Assembly: GCF_000003195.3 (NCBI RefSeq)
Contig: NC_012870.2
Location: 6,130,501 to 6,194,500, forward strand
Length of the DNA: 64,000 nt
Origin: Sorghum bicolor
Taxonomy: Eukaryota; Streptophyta; Magnoliopsida; Poales; Poaceae
Reading direction: 5' to 3'
Shown here: one piece after another, positions 1 through 11,300 of the stretch
Layout: each line of letters opens with the position of its first letter
How positions within the stretch are numbered: position 1 is the stretch's first letter
The notes under the pieces: model-generated
Databases searched by the model: none
What the model saw: the letters and a program-made list of their open reading frames with translations, nothing else
What the model was told of the DNA's origin: nothing
Made by a program: the position numbers and the translations under genes

Positions 1-1843
1 TGCTCCAAGTAGTACTATAGCTTAAGCACGGCAGTGTACTGTGTGCTCCTTTGATTGCTGAACCCTAGGCTAGCTAAGCGGACTAATAGCTAGGGCAAAT
101 GCGGCATGAACCATATAGTATCACATTGTATAAGGGCCTGGTAAGTGATACGATCCGATTTGTCCCGGCGTCTCTCGGACAGGGCTGTCACAGCCGTGCC
201 GGTCGATCCTTGGACAGTATCAGCGGGAGGTGCAAAGTCGGCAGGTGGCCGGTGATCAGGGGGGACACGAATGCGTCGCAAGTGTTAGTTGTTTGTGTTC
301 TCGGTGGATATGCGTGCCATCACCTCCCAGGGTTTTTGGTTTCTCTCTCTCGGCGAATGATACTATGTGCTGGACGACGAGAGTCGAGAGGAGATGAGAT
401 CGAATTTTATCACGTTGCGTCTGCATGGGAATCGAAGAAGCTACTAGCGTGTGTTGACATATATAATCGATCGATTTGGGTGTTTAGTCAAAGTAATCGC
501 AAGCTAGCTAGCCATAGATATAGTATACGCCCTAGAGATCTAACAAGATAGATATGCAAGGTGGCAATAATCTCTGCCTAAATTGCTGCACCTAACCCTA
601 GCTATAGTAAACTCACCAACTCCGATCCGCGCCATCTATAGCTCGAAGAAAAAGATCAAATGGACTCGAAGCAGCAGTAATTGGTGGGGTACGTTGAGAA
701 TAGAAGAGAGAAGTGCACCCAGAGCATGCTGCATGCATGCATGCGCATATAGAGAACGTGGCACGTCGTACTGTCATGCATGATGGAGGACAATGCGATG
801 TGGCGCGTAGCGACGGAGACAGGCACCATGGCCGGGCCTGGCGACCAAACGGCCCTTAATCTTGGCGAGCGTGGCCTCCATACCGGCCGGCCCTCTATCG
901 CCCGCGTACTTCCTGCCGCAGCAAACGTACGTCGTCCGTCCGTCCCCGCCGGCCAACCGCCACCGCGGGCTCCATCTGTATATATGGTCCCGGCCGGAAC
1001 ATGTATATATATATATGCCGCGCGCCTCCTGCCAATTAATATGCGTGTCCGAGCGCGGCGTGAATGCGTGATGCACACACGGCGGCCGGCGCGCGGGGCC
1101 GGGGCCGATGCCGATCCCACCCCTGGGCTGCCGCCGCCTCGCGCGCGCGCGCGCGTGCAACAAACGCAATCGGCGGCCAGCGACACGGGCGGGCGGGAGA
1201 CATGGTACGAGCGGAGCGGTGTTTTTGGGCGTGCGCGCGCGCGTTGCGGGGCATGGGCCGCCGGCCGCCGCGCGGCTTGTGTGCTTGTGCAGGCCGTACC
1301 GTGCGTTGTGTAGCCATGCATGCATGGGTCGCGAGTATGTTTGTGTAGCCGTGCATGGATGGTCGGCCGCGCGCCCGGGTGGGGCGTGCCGCCGTCGTAC
1401 GCGTTCGTTCAATTCCTTCCTGGATTTAGGCGGGCTGCTGCCGGGACCGACGCTCGCTTTTGCTCCATCGTCTCTAGCTCGATCGGTGGCGATGGGAACG
1501 TGCAGCACGCAGCTTTGTCGGGCTGGTCAATAAGGTTGTGATCGAGCTTAATTTCGGGTGACGACGATGATATGTGTGGAGACGTGGAGTACAGTATTTT
1601 TACTACGCGTGGAGACGTGGCGTAGTTACTGTAGTTTGCTTTACTACTCCAATGCGTACGTAGTCCTTTTCGGACTTTCGGTACCCTAACTTTATCTGAG
1701 TATATATGCATGCAAATGCACAAATGATTATCAGCATCGTCCTCCAAGATGAGCTCTCCGGATGATCAGCATGCATGCAAATGATGAGCTCCGGACGGGC
1801 CATGTGTAGATCGGCCGGCAGATCGCGCGAGAGGTGCCAGTGG
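1..1843. other. Intergenic, GC-rich block with no recognised gene
   Basis: The first 780 bases are ordinary mixed-composition DNA. Bases about 780-1530 are strongly GC-rich, with runs of alternating CG/GC and ATGCATGC-type palindromes, and long open frames occur on both strands. The frames overlap each other, are rich in Arg and Ala as expected from composition alone, and match no family I know. This could be promoter or first-exon DNA of a gene outside the window, but nothing in it decides that. Confidence 0.4.
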
Positions 1844-1844
1844 C

Positions 1845-1994
1845 TGAGGGCATGTGCCCTCACTCTCCTACCTATTGGATTCGCTTTGAGAAGTGTGCAA
1901 ACACACATCTCAATGCGAATATGCTTTGAGATGTGTGTTTGCACACTTCTCAATATGAATTCAATGGGTGTGAGAGTGAGGACATATGTCCTTG
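1845..1994. repeat. 150-bp near-perfect hairpin (small MITE or MIR-like foldback)
   Basis: Two arms of about 75 bp are reverse complements with few mismatches. For example GAGAAGTGTGCAAACACACA at 1888 pairs with its complement ending at 1951. The outer stem pairs GGGCATGTGCCCTCACTCTC near 1848 with GTGAGAGTGAGGACATATGT near 1971-1990. The centre is near 1919-1920, with almost no loop. The shape fits a short MITE. A transcript across it would fold like a pri-miRNA. No flanking target duplication was resolved. Confidence 0.75.
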
Positions 1995-3247
1995 AGGAAA
2001 AAAAAAAACGCGTTCGCAAATTAACTTCCAAGCTATAGAAGGGCACCGTCCGACAATTCCACACGTATGGACGGCATACCCGGGTAATTAAGTGGGCAGC
2101 TGTGTGGGAGTCGAGTCGGTTTCACTTTCACAGTTTCACCGCTGTCAAAGGAGGCCCAGTAGGTATATAGTACAGTAGTACTACTTCGTAGTATGAATGT
2201 AGCCAGAAAAGAACAGCCGATACAACCATATCCTGTCGCCGACCAGTGACAAGGTCGTGTTGTGTAGTGTAGTGAGGATAGAAATTAAAGGCCTGAACAG
2301 TGAAAGACGTCCGGCCGTCTCCATGCATCATGCACGCTAGCTGTGCGGCCTTTCATCTCTCTCAGGTCACCAATCTTTTGACCGATTCAAGCGTATGAGA
2401 CAAAAGAGTTTGTCATGAAGAAAATGTGAAATGACAAGAGTACGAAGAGATAAGAGTTTCCCGCCTTTCTGTGTTGTCGTTGGTGAACTACTGATACTAT
2501 ACCATCATGTTTTTTTTGCTTCTCGTCGCATAAAAATGAGTTGTTACTCATCATATATACTCTTAGATATCTAGACTAGAATTCACATCGACGTTTCATC
2601 TACATTATAAATATGCGAGGAGTTCACGTGCGAACGTATTTTTGCAAGCATAAAGACATATATATACTATTGCAGGCAGTCCTTGTACATTTCCATAGGC
2701 TTTTGGTTACTTCTGTAAATAACGGTTATATACAGCCGTCTCTATTGCAATTTGCATAGGAGTGTACTGTGTAGGACACCTCGCAGTCCTACTGTCTCGT
2801 ACTGCTGCCTACGACACACCATGTTTTCTCAATAGTGGTCCTGTGTTGACCCCAATTAACTGTTCACTAGAGGACAAATAGACAATGTGGTGTTAGGGTT
2901 GCGGCAGGAAACACACCCACCATATAGGTATGTTTCACACCGAGACAACCACCTTTAATTTGAGAATTGAGAGGACGCTAGCTAGCTTTTCTCACTCCAT
3001 GCAAGATTCTTGCCCGGACGCTACTAGCTGCTTTATCTCGTTCCTGCATGCCTGTGTAGTGTGACCGTGTTTGTGACTTGCGATCGGTCTCAATTATTAG
3101 CATTTTGAAACAGATAATTAATGAACTGTCATGTCGCGGTAGCCAGACAAATTTTCTTCTCCAACCTTAAACGGAAACTCTAGCTAGTAATAGTAGTGGT
3201 GGTGGTGGTGTACTTTGGCCGCTTGGAAGGAACTTGCATGCATGGTC
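1995..3247. other. Intergenic, nothing recognised
   Basis: Mixed, mildly AT-rich DNA with short simple runs such as GGTGGTGGTGGTG near 3196. I see no coding frame with family features, no RNA gene and no clear element ends. Confidence 0.4.
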
Positions 3248-3451
3248 GGCACTCACAATGTAGACTCTATCATGGAGTCTAAAGTTATTTATTACCTCGA
3301 AAAATGTAGACTTTGAGTCTAAATAAGACTTGGAGTCTTATTTTTTCTACCTCTTTCTTCAATAAATATGCTGCCACATCAGCAAAATATCATAAATAAT
3401 ATTTAATTAATTGTCTTGAACTATATAATAGAGTCTTGTATTGGGAGTGCC
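3248..3451. mobile_element. Tourist-like MITE
   Basis: The left end GGCACTCACAATGTAGACTC and the right end GAGTCTTGTATTGGGAGTGC, about 204 bp apart, are inverted complements with a few mismatches. The interior is AT-rich and repeats short GAGTCT/AGACTC units. This is typical of a non-autonomous PIF/Harbinger element. The flanking target duplication is ambiguous. Confidence 0.6.
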
Positions 3452-4889
3452 CTTACGAGCGACGACAGATGGAGCTGGGCAGGCATGCCCTACACTGTAG
3501 AATCTTACGTACAGCACGAGGAAAGCTGATCTATGACTATGAGCATGCATTTGGCCTTTTCCATTGCACAAAATTAAGTTGAGTCCCAAGCTAGTACTGG
3601 TCGCTTCGCTGAGAAAAAAGGACCAAAGATTTCGACGCCCGCGTACTTGAATTTGGCAGATTGCACAACATGGGAGTGAAAAGTCCTATCGTCGCAGCTA
3701 TCTACAGCACCGCCGATGCTCTGTAGCATGACGGGTTTGGCAGCTTGCAGCCTACTGTACGTAGCATGCATTCACGTACACACCCCATGCCCATGCAGGA
3801 CGTACTACTCCGTCTACGGTCTATCCAAGTGGCGGGGGCCACATACTGGCGCGGTGCCGGCGCTTTACCGTGCCAGGAGGAGACGAGGCGCCAGGCGCCG
3901 GCCGGGGGTTTCCGGCCAGCTGTGCTCGCTCAGGCTCAGCCATCAGCGACGCAAGTACCGCGAGCAGCAGCAGATGCCAGTCGGTCAGCGTGCCAGCGCA
4001 GCGCAGTCGTCGTCGTCGTCGTCGTTGTTCCCGTCGCCGATCGGTCATGCCACCGCGCCGCCCAAGACCAACATGTGAGGGAGGAGCGTGCAGTGCGTCG
4101 TCGCGTCGCGCATCCCGTACGTACGCGCGTGTTTTGCTGAATTTTCCGTGTACGTATACTGTATCTAAGGCTGTGTAGCCCCGGGACCACGGACGGGTAG
4201 GGCGCGTGGATCGCCGCGCGCGGTGTTGGCTCCCGGCACCGCGAAGGAGGGGCACCGGCTGACCACCGGCCCATGCATGTCGTTTGGTGGGCGCTGTGTG
4301 CCGAGCCGGCTGTGAGATCGCACTCGCACCGGGGTCGGCACGTACAAGTACGACGGTTTTTTTTTCTCCCCGCTGGCATCGATGGAGTCGACAGTGTTGG
4401 AAGCACGAGTTCAACTGTTTAAGGGCGTGGGATTCGCATTCACTACTGAAGCTCAGGTTCTCGTTGGGAGCTTGCATTGCCATGAATAGTCCATGGTGGT
4501 GTGTGTGCACACAGTAAGAAGAGAACATTTTTTGATTCCGGGCCCGGGGACTGCAGTTATAGATCGATACTATCGTACACTATGTGTATATATATCATGG
4601 AGGTAGAACAGCATAATCATCGATTTAATAAGTTGTCATGCATATATATAGGCCGGGACAAAGGGTAAGTTATATATTATTGGTTGTCATAGAGACATTA
4701 TATAGGGTAAAGTTATTATTATTATCACCAATCCAACACTTCAGTTTACTTTCAGAAATTCAGTTACAAAACGAACGGGTGTGTAGCTCTCTGGTTGGAG
4801 CTGACGTTTTCATTAGCGAAACAAATTAACCTAGGTTAGGTAGATGGGAACAATCAACGACATATAGTACAATTCATGGACGGAACTAA
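3452..4889. other. Intergenic with a GC-rich island
   Basis: Bases about 3780-4400 form a GC-rich island containing a CGT/GTC trinucleotide run at 4006-4026. Open frames exist on both strands, but each is explained by the lack of stop codons in GC-rich DNA, and none shows a family motif. The flanks are ordinary intergenic sequence. Confidence 0.35.
4006..4026. repeat. (GTC)n microsatellite
   Basis: About seven perfect trinucleotide units (GTCGTCGTC...). It sits inside the GC-rich island and is a likely polymorphic marker. Confidence 0.9.
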
Positions 4890-5290
4890 GGCTAGTCTCA
4901 ATGCATGTTTAATGAGAGTGTCATGCATATTAAATAGGGTGTCACATAAGCAAAATTGCTGACTTGACAGGATCATTAAAAGAAAAGATTTCATAAGAGC
5001 AAGTATTATAGTGTAAGCCAGCTAAATGCTGAGGTGGAGGAGAGAGAAGAAGAGAGAGTAAAAGCGGGCTGTAAGCTTACAGCCGGCTCAGACACAAAAA
5101 TCAAAAAAGTCTGTGAGATAGACAAGTGGGTCATGTATTAATAGTGATGACTGATGAGCTAACCATTATATGAGTGGGCTGCAAGAAGGCTGTAAAGAAA
5201 TCTTACAGCCAGCTGTTGGCTGTATTATAATACTTGCTCTAAGATGAGAGAGGAGTTTCACCTCCATAAAACTTACGTGGCTCGATTACC
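4890..5290. mobile_element. MITE interrupted by another MITE (host copy)
   Basis: The host element begins near GGCTAGTCTCAATGCATG and continues to 4996. It is broken by the element at 4997-5239 and resumes with GATGAGAGAGGAGTTTCACC. Removing the insert and one TAA copy joins TTTCATAA directly to GATGAGAG, the normal interior of this MITE family. A related copy lies at 63477-63658. The right end of the host is degenerate, so its limit is approximate. Confidence 0.55.
4997..5239. mobile_element. MITE with 14-bp terminal inverted repeats, TAA target duplication
   Basis: The ends GAGCAAGTATTATA and TATAATACTTGCTC are perfect inverted repeats. TAA flanks both sides (4994-4996 and 5240-5242). Subterminal copies of GGCTGTAAG/CTTACAGCC add further inverted structure. 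The 3-bp TWA-type duplication points to the PIF/Harbinger superfamily. It is nested inside an older MITE. Confidence 0.8.
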
Positions 5291-6206
5291 TAGTTTATAA
5301 AACAAATTGAAGGTGTGCTTATTATACTTTTCCGTGCGTGTATCCGCACCCCATGTATATAGATCTGCCCCGGACACAATTATGTGCCATGCTTTATTTC
5401 TAATTTGTCAACTTTACCTAAGATCAACTCTCCTCTCACCTTAAAATTTAAATTGATGCATTTTTAAGTTCATGCTTGCATGTGATTTGGAGTTGGATTC
5501 TAATTGGATCCTTTTTATGAGATTGATCTATCTATTATCTTATTACAATATCGTTAAAAAAACCACCACATTTGCCGGCAAGAGGTTTGCAAATTACATG
5601 ATTAATAAAAATAATCAACTAGTACTACATCGTTAAATTTTATGAACATTTATTAGTCCTATTAATAACCCAAGGATTTCAGATCATATACATTAACAAA
5701 AAGAGAGAAAGATCTACAACTACAACATTGATTGTGTTACGATCATCAAGTAGTTCCCTCTAGATTAATATACCAAATACACTAATAGAAAAAGTTAAAG
5801 CTACACACGGTTGATTGTTAAAATAACCCAATGGTCAAGATAATCCAAATGATATTAGTGCCTAACAATATGTGTAATTCCTAAAAAAATGTTTTATATC
5901 AAATTTATTGGGTTTAAACCTGCCAGGGTTTTTTTTCCTCCTGTTATGACACGTGGATATATGTGCCAGTATGTATAAAAACAAACAATATCAATTGTAT
6001 CAACTTATTTAGGTCCTGTTTAGTAGAGCTCCGAATGAATACAGTTGTGACTCCTTAATTTGTGCACGGTAATGTGAGAATCATTGTTTTAGCTTCATCT
6101 CCTCTGACTCACACGGTAGCATTCCAAGCCAAGTAGGATTTTAGGCTACTCAGTTCCCAAATGCAGGTACAACACCCTATACAACCCTTACCCCCTGGCA
6201 TTTCAA
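5291..6206. other. AT-rich intergenic stretch
   Basis: AT-rich DNA without credible coding frames. A partial MITE end (GGTCCTGTTTAGTAGAGCTC near 6012) has no recognisable partner. The last bases before 6207 could be intron sequence attached to the SEC61 fragment that follows. Confidence 0.35.
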
Positions 6207-6209
6207 CAG

Positions 6210-6448
6210 GAACAACAAATGGTGATGCCAGGTCATCGTGAGTCAAACCTGCAAAAGGAACTGAACAGATATATCCCAACTGCTGCGGCATTTGGTGGAG
6301 TGTGCATTGGCGCGTTGACTGTTATAGTGATTTCATGGGCGCAATCGGCTCAGGAACTGGTATTCTGCTTGCTGTCACAATCATATACCAGTACTTTGAG
6401 ACATTCGTGAAGGAAAGGGCGACCGAGCTTGGTTTGTTTGGTTTCTAA
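6210..6448 (+). pseudogene. SEC61 alpha subunit, broken 3'-terminal fragment
   Basis: Only the C-terminal part of the Sec61 alpha translocon channel is present. The intact protein forms the ER protein-conducting pore. The frame from about 6210 encodes a stretch including [20 protein letters not shown] and [13 protein letters not shown], a strongly conserved segment before the last membrane helices. One base is missing near 6324-6328. After it the homology continues in another frame with [16 protein letters not shown] and ends [20 protein letters not shown] at a TAA (6446-6448), the normal C-terminus. No upstream exons are seen. The sequence just before the homology, TTTCAACAG then G, looks like a retained 3' splice site, which would mean a DNA-level fragment rather than a retrocopy. 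The downstream DNA resembles a 3' UTR. Identification is confident; origin is inference. Confidence 0.88.
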
Positions 6449-7002
6449 ACTTGGTATCTGTGGGAGCCATTATGGTACAGACTGAATCCTCCTGCAAATG
6501 ACAGTAAATGCTTGGCCGGCTATTTACGTTTGTAATTGGAGAGCTTAGTCAGTTTAGGTGTGGACTAGTTTACACTGGGAAACTTGTAGCAAGTTCAGCG
6601 CGTTTTGAGGCCAGTATGGTGGCATGAGTTGTGCCCAAGTACATCCACTGTCAGTCTGTCATCATCTTTTGGCATTTTCCGTTCTCATGTATTGACTATA
6701 TAAAATTTTGGATCAATTTAGAATTGAACACATGTTCTTTTTTTTTTGTTTGCAACAGCGATCTTACTAATGTTTCTGGTTCCTCTGAATTACATTATGT
6801 GTCAATGATATACTTTTGTTCCTAATTAAAGATTTGGAAACTGCTAGTGTAGTTTTTTTGTTATCCTTTGCTGGTTGTTAACGCGTACTTGCAAGCTTAG
6901 ACGGTTACCGGCCAAAGGAGATCGAGATGATGAAGGTGAAAGCTGCTCAGATTTTTTGGGGTGAGAAAATCTTGCTGCCCTGGCCCCTGGGGCGGTAATT
7001 CA

Positions 7003-7234
7003 GGCCTTGTTTAGTTGGCAAAAATTTGGATTTTTGGCTACTGTAGCACTTTCGTTTTTATTTGACAAACATTATCCAATTATGGAGTAACTAGGCTCAA
7101 AAGATTCATCTCACAAATTACAGGTAAACTGTACAATTAGTTTTTATTTTCGTCTATATTTAATGATCCATGCATACGATCAAAGATTCGATATGATAGG
7201 GAATCTTGAAAATTTTTGCGAACTAAACAAGGCC
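7003..7234. mobile_element. Tourist-type MITE, GGCCTTGTTTAGTT family, TCA duplication
   Basis: The ends are GGCCTTGTTTAGTT and AACTAAACAAGGCC, flanked by TCA on both sides (7000-7002, 7235-7237). It lies in reverse orientation relative to most copies in the window, as shown by the internal GTAGCACTTTCGTTT on its left side. Confidence 0.9.
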
Positions 7235-7237
7235 TCA

Positions 7238-8328
7238 GTATGGTATATCGCACGCCATCTTGGAAACAGGGGGATCAAAACATCGAGATGACTACGATAA
7301 AGAACCGGATGGGTAGAAAGCTCCCACTGAGATAAGATCTTTTTTTTTACATTAAAAAAAAAGATCGTTTTTTTGCTGCGTCAGAAACTATTCACTGTAA
7401 TCGTTCTAGTTCTTTTTTTTTTAGGGAATGCCCATCTGCAACTTTATTGATTCATCAGAATAGTTACATCGTTCATCAAAAACTCAAGAAGAAAACTAGG
7501 CATCACTAGCTATGGCAATGTTCGATTGAAACATCCACAAAATCTCTCTATATACTGTAGCAATCGTCGTAAACTGGTGCTGCTGAAAAAACCCCTCCGT
7601 CGTTGTTTCGGCCACCATTACACGTAATCGTTGCAGTTCTACTAACACTTGGGAGCATGATTTAGCTTTGGGACCTGGGTCAGTTCGTGATTACCTCTTT
7701 CGGACATTGTAAACAGCCTTGTGGTTCGTAATTTTGGCTAAACCCCATACTCCTGCATGAAATACTGAATGAGCGGGTGCTGTAGTTTCTGCGTCCTCAA
7801 AGGAGACGCGAGAGCGATGGAAATAGAATTCGCCCCAGCCTCATGAGACGTAGAGAAGCTAGTGCTTGCAAGGAACAACGGTGGGCTACCTCGAAATTCT
7901 CCATCCAAGCAAACATCATCACTGACACAATCTGAACACTTATAACAATTTAACTGAGGCGACTACCCTGGTAGAGGGTACAAAAAGAATCCGTTAACAT
8001 TGAAATGTGTGTGATTGAGGTAAATAATGACCATAAAATCGGTCATGCGGTGTTCAAGCCCACTGGTGAAATCAATTATTCGCAGTAGAACGGCGAGTAG
8101 AGAAAAGGAATTAACTCACAAAATTTTGACACTTACATTACATGCTGACCAAGACGTCATGCTGAACAAACCATGCACCTGCCTTAAAATCAAGTATTTC
8201 TCTATACCTTCCGTAATATAGTTCAAAAAAGGACCGTCAAATATGCCATTTGCCTTGTATGACAGTACGTATTGGATCGCTCAGGGGGGAAAAAGTGCAC
8301 CTTTGTGCATCTTCTAGCTAATTAGCTA
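7238..8328. other. 3' flank of the CK2 alpha gene
   Basis: The part nearest 8328 is expected to hold the 3' UTR of the minus-strand kinase gene. Otherwise AT-rich DNA with poly-T runs, and no gene or element recognised. Confidence 0.4.
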
Positions 8329-11300
8329 TTATGAATTTGTCTTGCTTTCGGAACTTCTTACTGGATTGAAATACGGGTGAGCCTGCAAACATCAAATAGA
8401 TGTTTTTAGCATAAGCTAGTTTTTAACTTATGCATGCCATAATGATCCAATAACTTTCTTCAAGAATAAAGGCGAGGGAGAGGCACCATGGTTTCCTTGG
8501 CTGTAGGCCTTTCCTGGTGATCATATCGGAGGAGTTTATCTACCAAATCAATAGCCTGTAAAAGGTAGAAACTTATAAAAAAAGCAACAAATGGGCAGTA
8601 GGCTACAGTTATCATAAGGCGACGAGAATCACCTCAGGTGTCGCAAGGTGTCTGTTCCTAGCATTGACAAACTTGGGCCATGGTTTCCTATTATGTCTGT
8701 AAACACAAAAACTTAATTAGATCATTCCAGAATAAAGATCATGATAGTCTGCAAGATTATCCAAATTCCAAAACAATGACCTTCCAACAAGTCTTTCAAG
8801 CTGTGGGTCAAGCTGGAGGCCATATTTTTCAAGGTAGTTATACAAATCTCCTGTGCCAAGAACCTGCAGAACAGTAAAACGTATTGCATTTATCATACAA
8901 ACAAATAAGACATTAAAAATGTTTTCAAACAACCATTTCTTCAGGAAATGCAGAAGCAGGGGAGCAGAGGAAATTGTACAGCTAAAATGGCTAGGGTTTA
9001 GGACAGTTGTAAATTCCGTTCCGGTACCGGCCGAAACGTCTCATACCGTTGCGTCAGCTGGTACACAGCCACTCCCATCCGGTACCATTAAAAATACCAG
9101 CCATCTCGGTTCTTTTCGGCCATTCCAGGCGGAACTGATGTTCCACTCAAGCCAGTACCGGTCAGTCACGCTCCCTGCCAGCACGCTCACACGGGTGCCC
9201 AGGCCAAGCGCTGGTACGCAGGTCTCCTAGCTTACACTGTGACAAGTGCTGGAATACAGAGACAAGAAAGTAGTATGCTCTTTCCCTCACCTGACAGTAG
9301 CATGCAGAATGCTCTTCCTTCACCTGATTTCATAGTAGCATACTCTCCTTTGACTTGATTTTTCTCAGTGATTATACACCTAGCATGCTATTCCCTACTC
9401 CATGGCTTTAGGAATTCAGTTGGAAGGTTTGCTGAATTGGGTTAGAGCACAGGCCCATCATATGTTAGAGTTAGATCAGCTCAACATGCAACTAACCTGT
9501 CATCTGTTTCTTTTATTTATATGTTCTTATCAGTTTTTTTAGCTACTTATGTAGTCCATATACAATATTGAATATCTATAAAATAATAAAATCCAGAATG
9601 GTACGCCGGAATGCACCGGTACCGGAACATATCATTCCAAATGCTAAACAGGAATGGAATTGACAAGCTTGGTTTAGGATCTTTAGGGTGTATTCAATAT
9701 CACAACTGCAACTGTGGTGCACCACATATACAAGATATGGTAGCCAATCACAATGAACTCAAAAGTAACACAAGGAGATGATGCAATAATGGCAATGAAC
9801 ACAAAGGTAGTACATAGAAGATACAGCAACATCTAGACATTTTTTGTAATACTCTAGCCATCACCAATGAAAATTGGACCAGTAGAATACACTTAATAGT
9901 TTAAAAATATATAAACTTTGCAGTAAATATACAGGGTGATGCATGCCACTGATATGTCAGTATCCATAAATCAACAATACACAATAAGCTAGTTTTAGAA
10001 AGTTTACATTCAGTCAACTTTCGGTACAACCAAGGCTATGACAGTATGCTATTAAGGTCCAAATAAAAGATGTCAAAATAACATATGAACTTGCCATTAA
10101 CAACTCTAGGATGACTCTAGAGCTGACATAGCAGATGCAAACAATAATGTCACATGAACCAATTAATTTGAGCTGTTTAAATAGATTAATTAAATTAATT
10201 AATGCAACAACTGAATACATAATCAAGTGAACTCAGTCCATTTAAAGCACTAGATTAAGTGATACAGAAAAACACGATGACAAGACATTTCAACACAGAG
10301 CAGCTTCAAACTTACCTCAGCTATTTTCACTAATTGATCATAATTATCCTGGCCACTAAAGAAAGGGTCCACTCGGAATATCTGTTAGGACCATATAGCA
10401 CATCAACACATGTCTGTTAGCCAAGATAACTAATTGATCATATTCTTGCTACTTACCATTGCTGCGAACATGCAACCAAGGCTCCACAAATCCAATGAGT
10501 AATCATAATCTAACAAATCCACAAGTAGTTCAGGACCCTTGTAGCATCTGTAAATAGCAAAAGGACATGGTAAACCAAGGGGAGAAAGGCAACAAGAGGC
10601 AACTAGAGAGTAATATATTTTCAATGCTTAAAAAGTGCTAGGCGCTAGGTGGTTAGGATCCGCCTAGCACCTAGGCATTTCTAGTCATTGCTAGGTGTTT
10701 GTTCTTTTGTGGCCAGTCGGAGTATTACCATGCTAAATACAGAAAATTTAGCATATCAGAACACGAGAAAAAAAAATGATACTACCATGCATCTATAAGA
10801 AATATGATTGTAGTTCATCTTTCTTCGTTCCTAATTTGTCCCATTTTTTAACATACATCAAGTCAAGCCTAGACAAAAAGGTGATGCGTCGTAGGCACTA
10901 GCTGCTAGGCAGTGCTTGGCAATGGTGAGGTGGTGCACTGCCTAGCAGCTAGCGCCTACGCGTCACCTTTTTTAACAGAGATGTTTTTTAAGAAACAGTG
11001 CTACACAATAATTTACTATTTATATACTGGGTATAACATAAATCTAACGTGAATTTAGTACTAAACAAAGAGATGAACCAGAACTAATATAACGATGCAT
11101 CAAAATCCTATTGTGATTTACAGGTCTACTAGAAAATATAGAATGGGTGAGGTCATTGGATCAACAAAATATTCATGGTTTATTAATAGTAGCAGTTGTC
11201 ATGAATATTTGGACAAATAAAATATTTTAATAAAATGCCGAACAAGTCCAAGAACAGTCAATTTTCAAAGCCAGGGCAGGGCAGCTGACCTTGAAGCAAC

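Noticed and set aside
774..1508. Long open frames on both strands in the first GC-rich block
   Set aside because: They overlap one another, are Arg/Ala/Pro-rich from base composition and show no family motif or splice logic.
3821..4528. 235-codon minus-strand frame in the second GC-rich island
   Set aside because: Composition-driven, overlaps equally long frames on the other strand, no recognised domain.
8472..8486. Read-through stop of CK2 alpha exon 9 as the true C-terminus
   Set aside because: It would lose the conserved AHPYF segment, which is found in phase in a downstream exon with a good acceptor.
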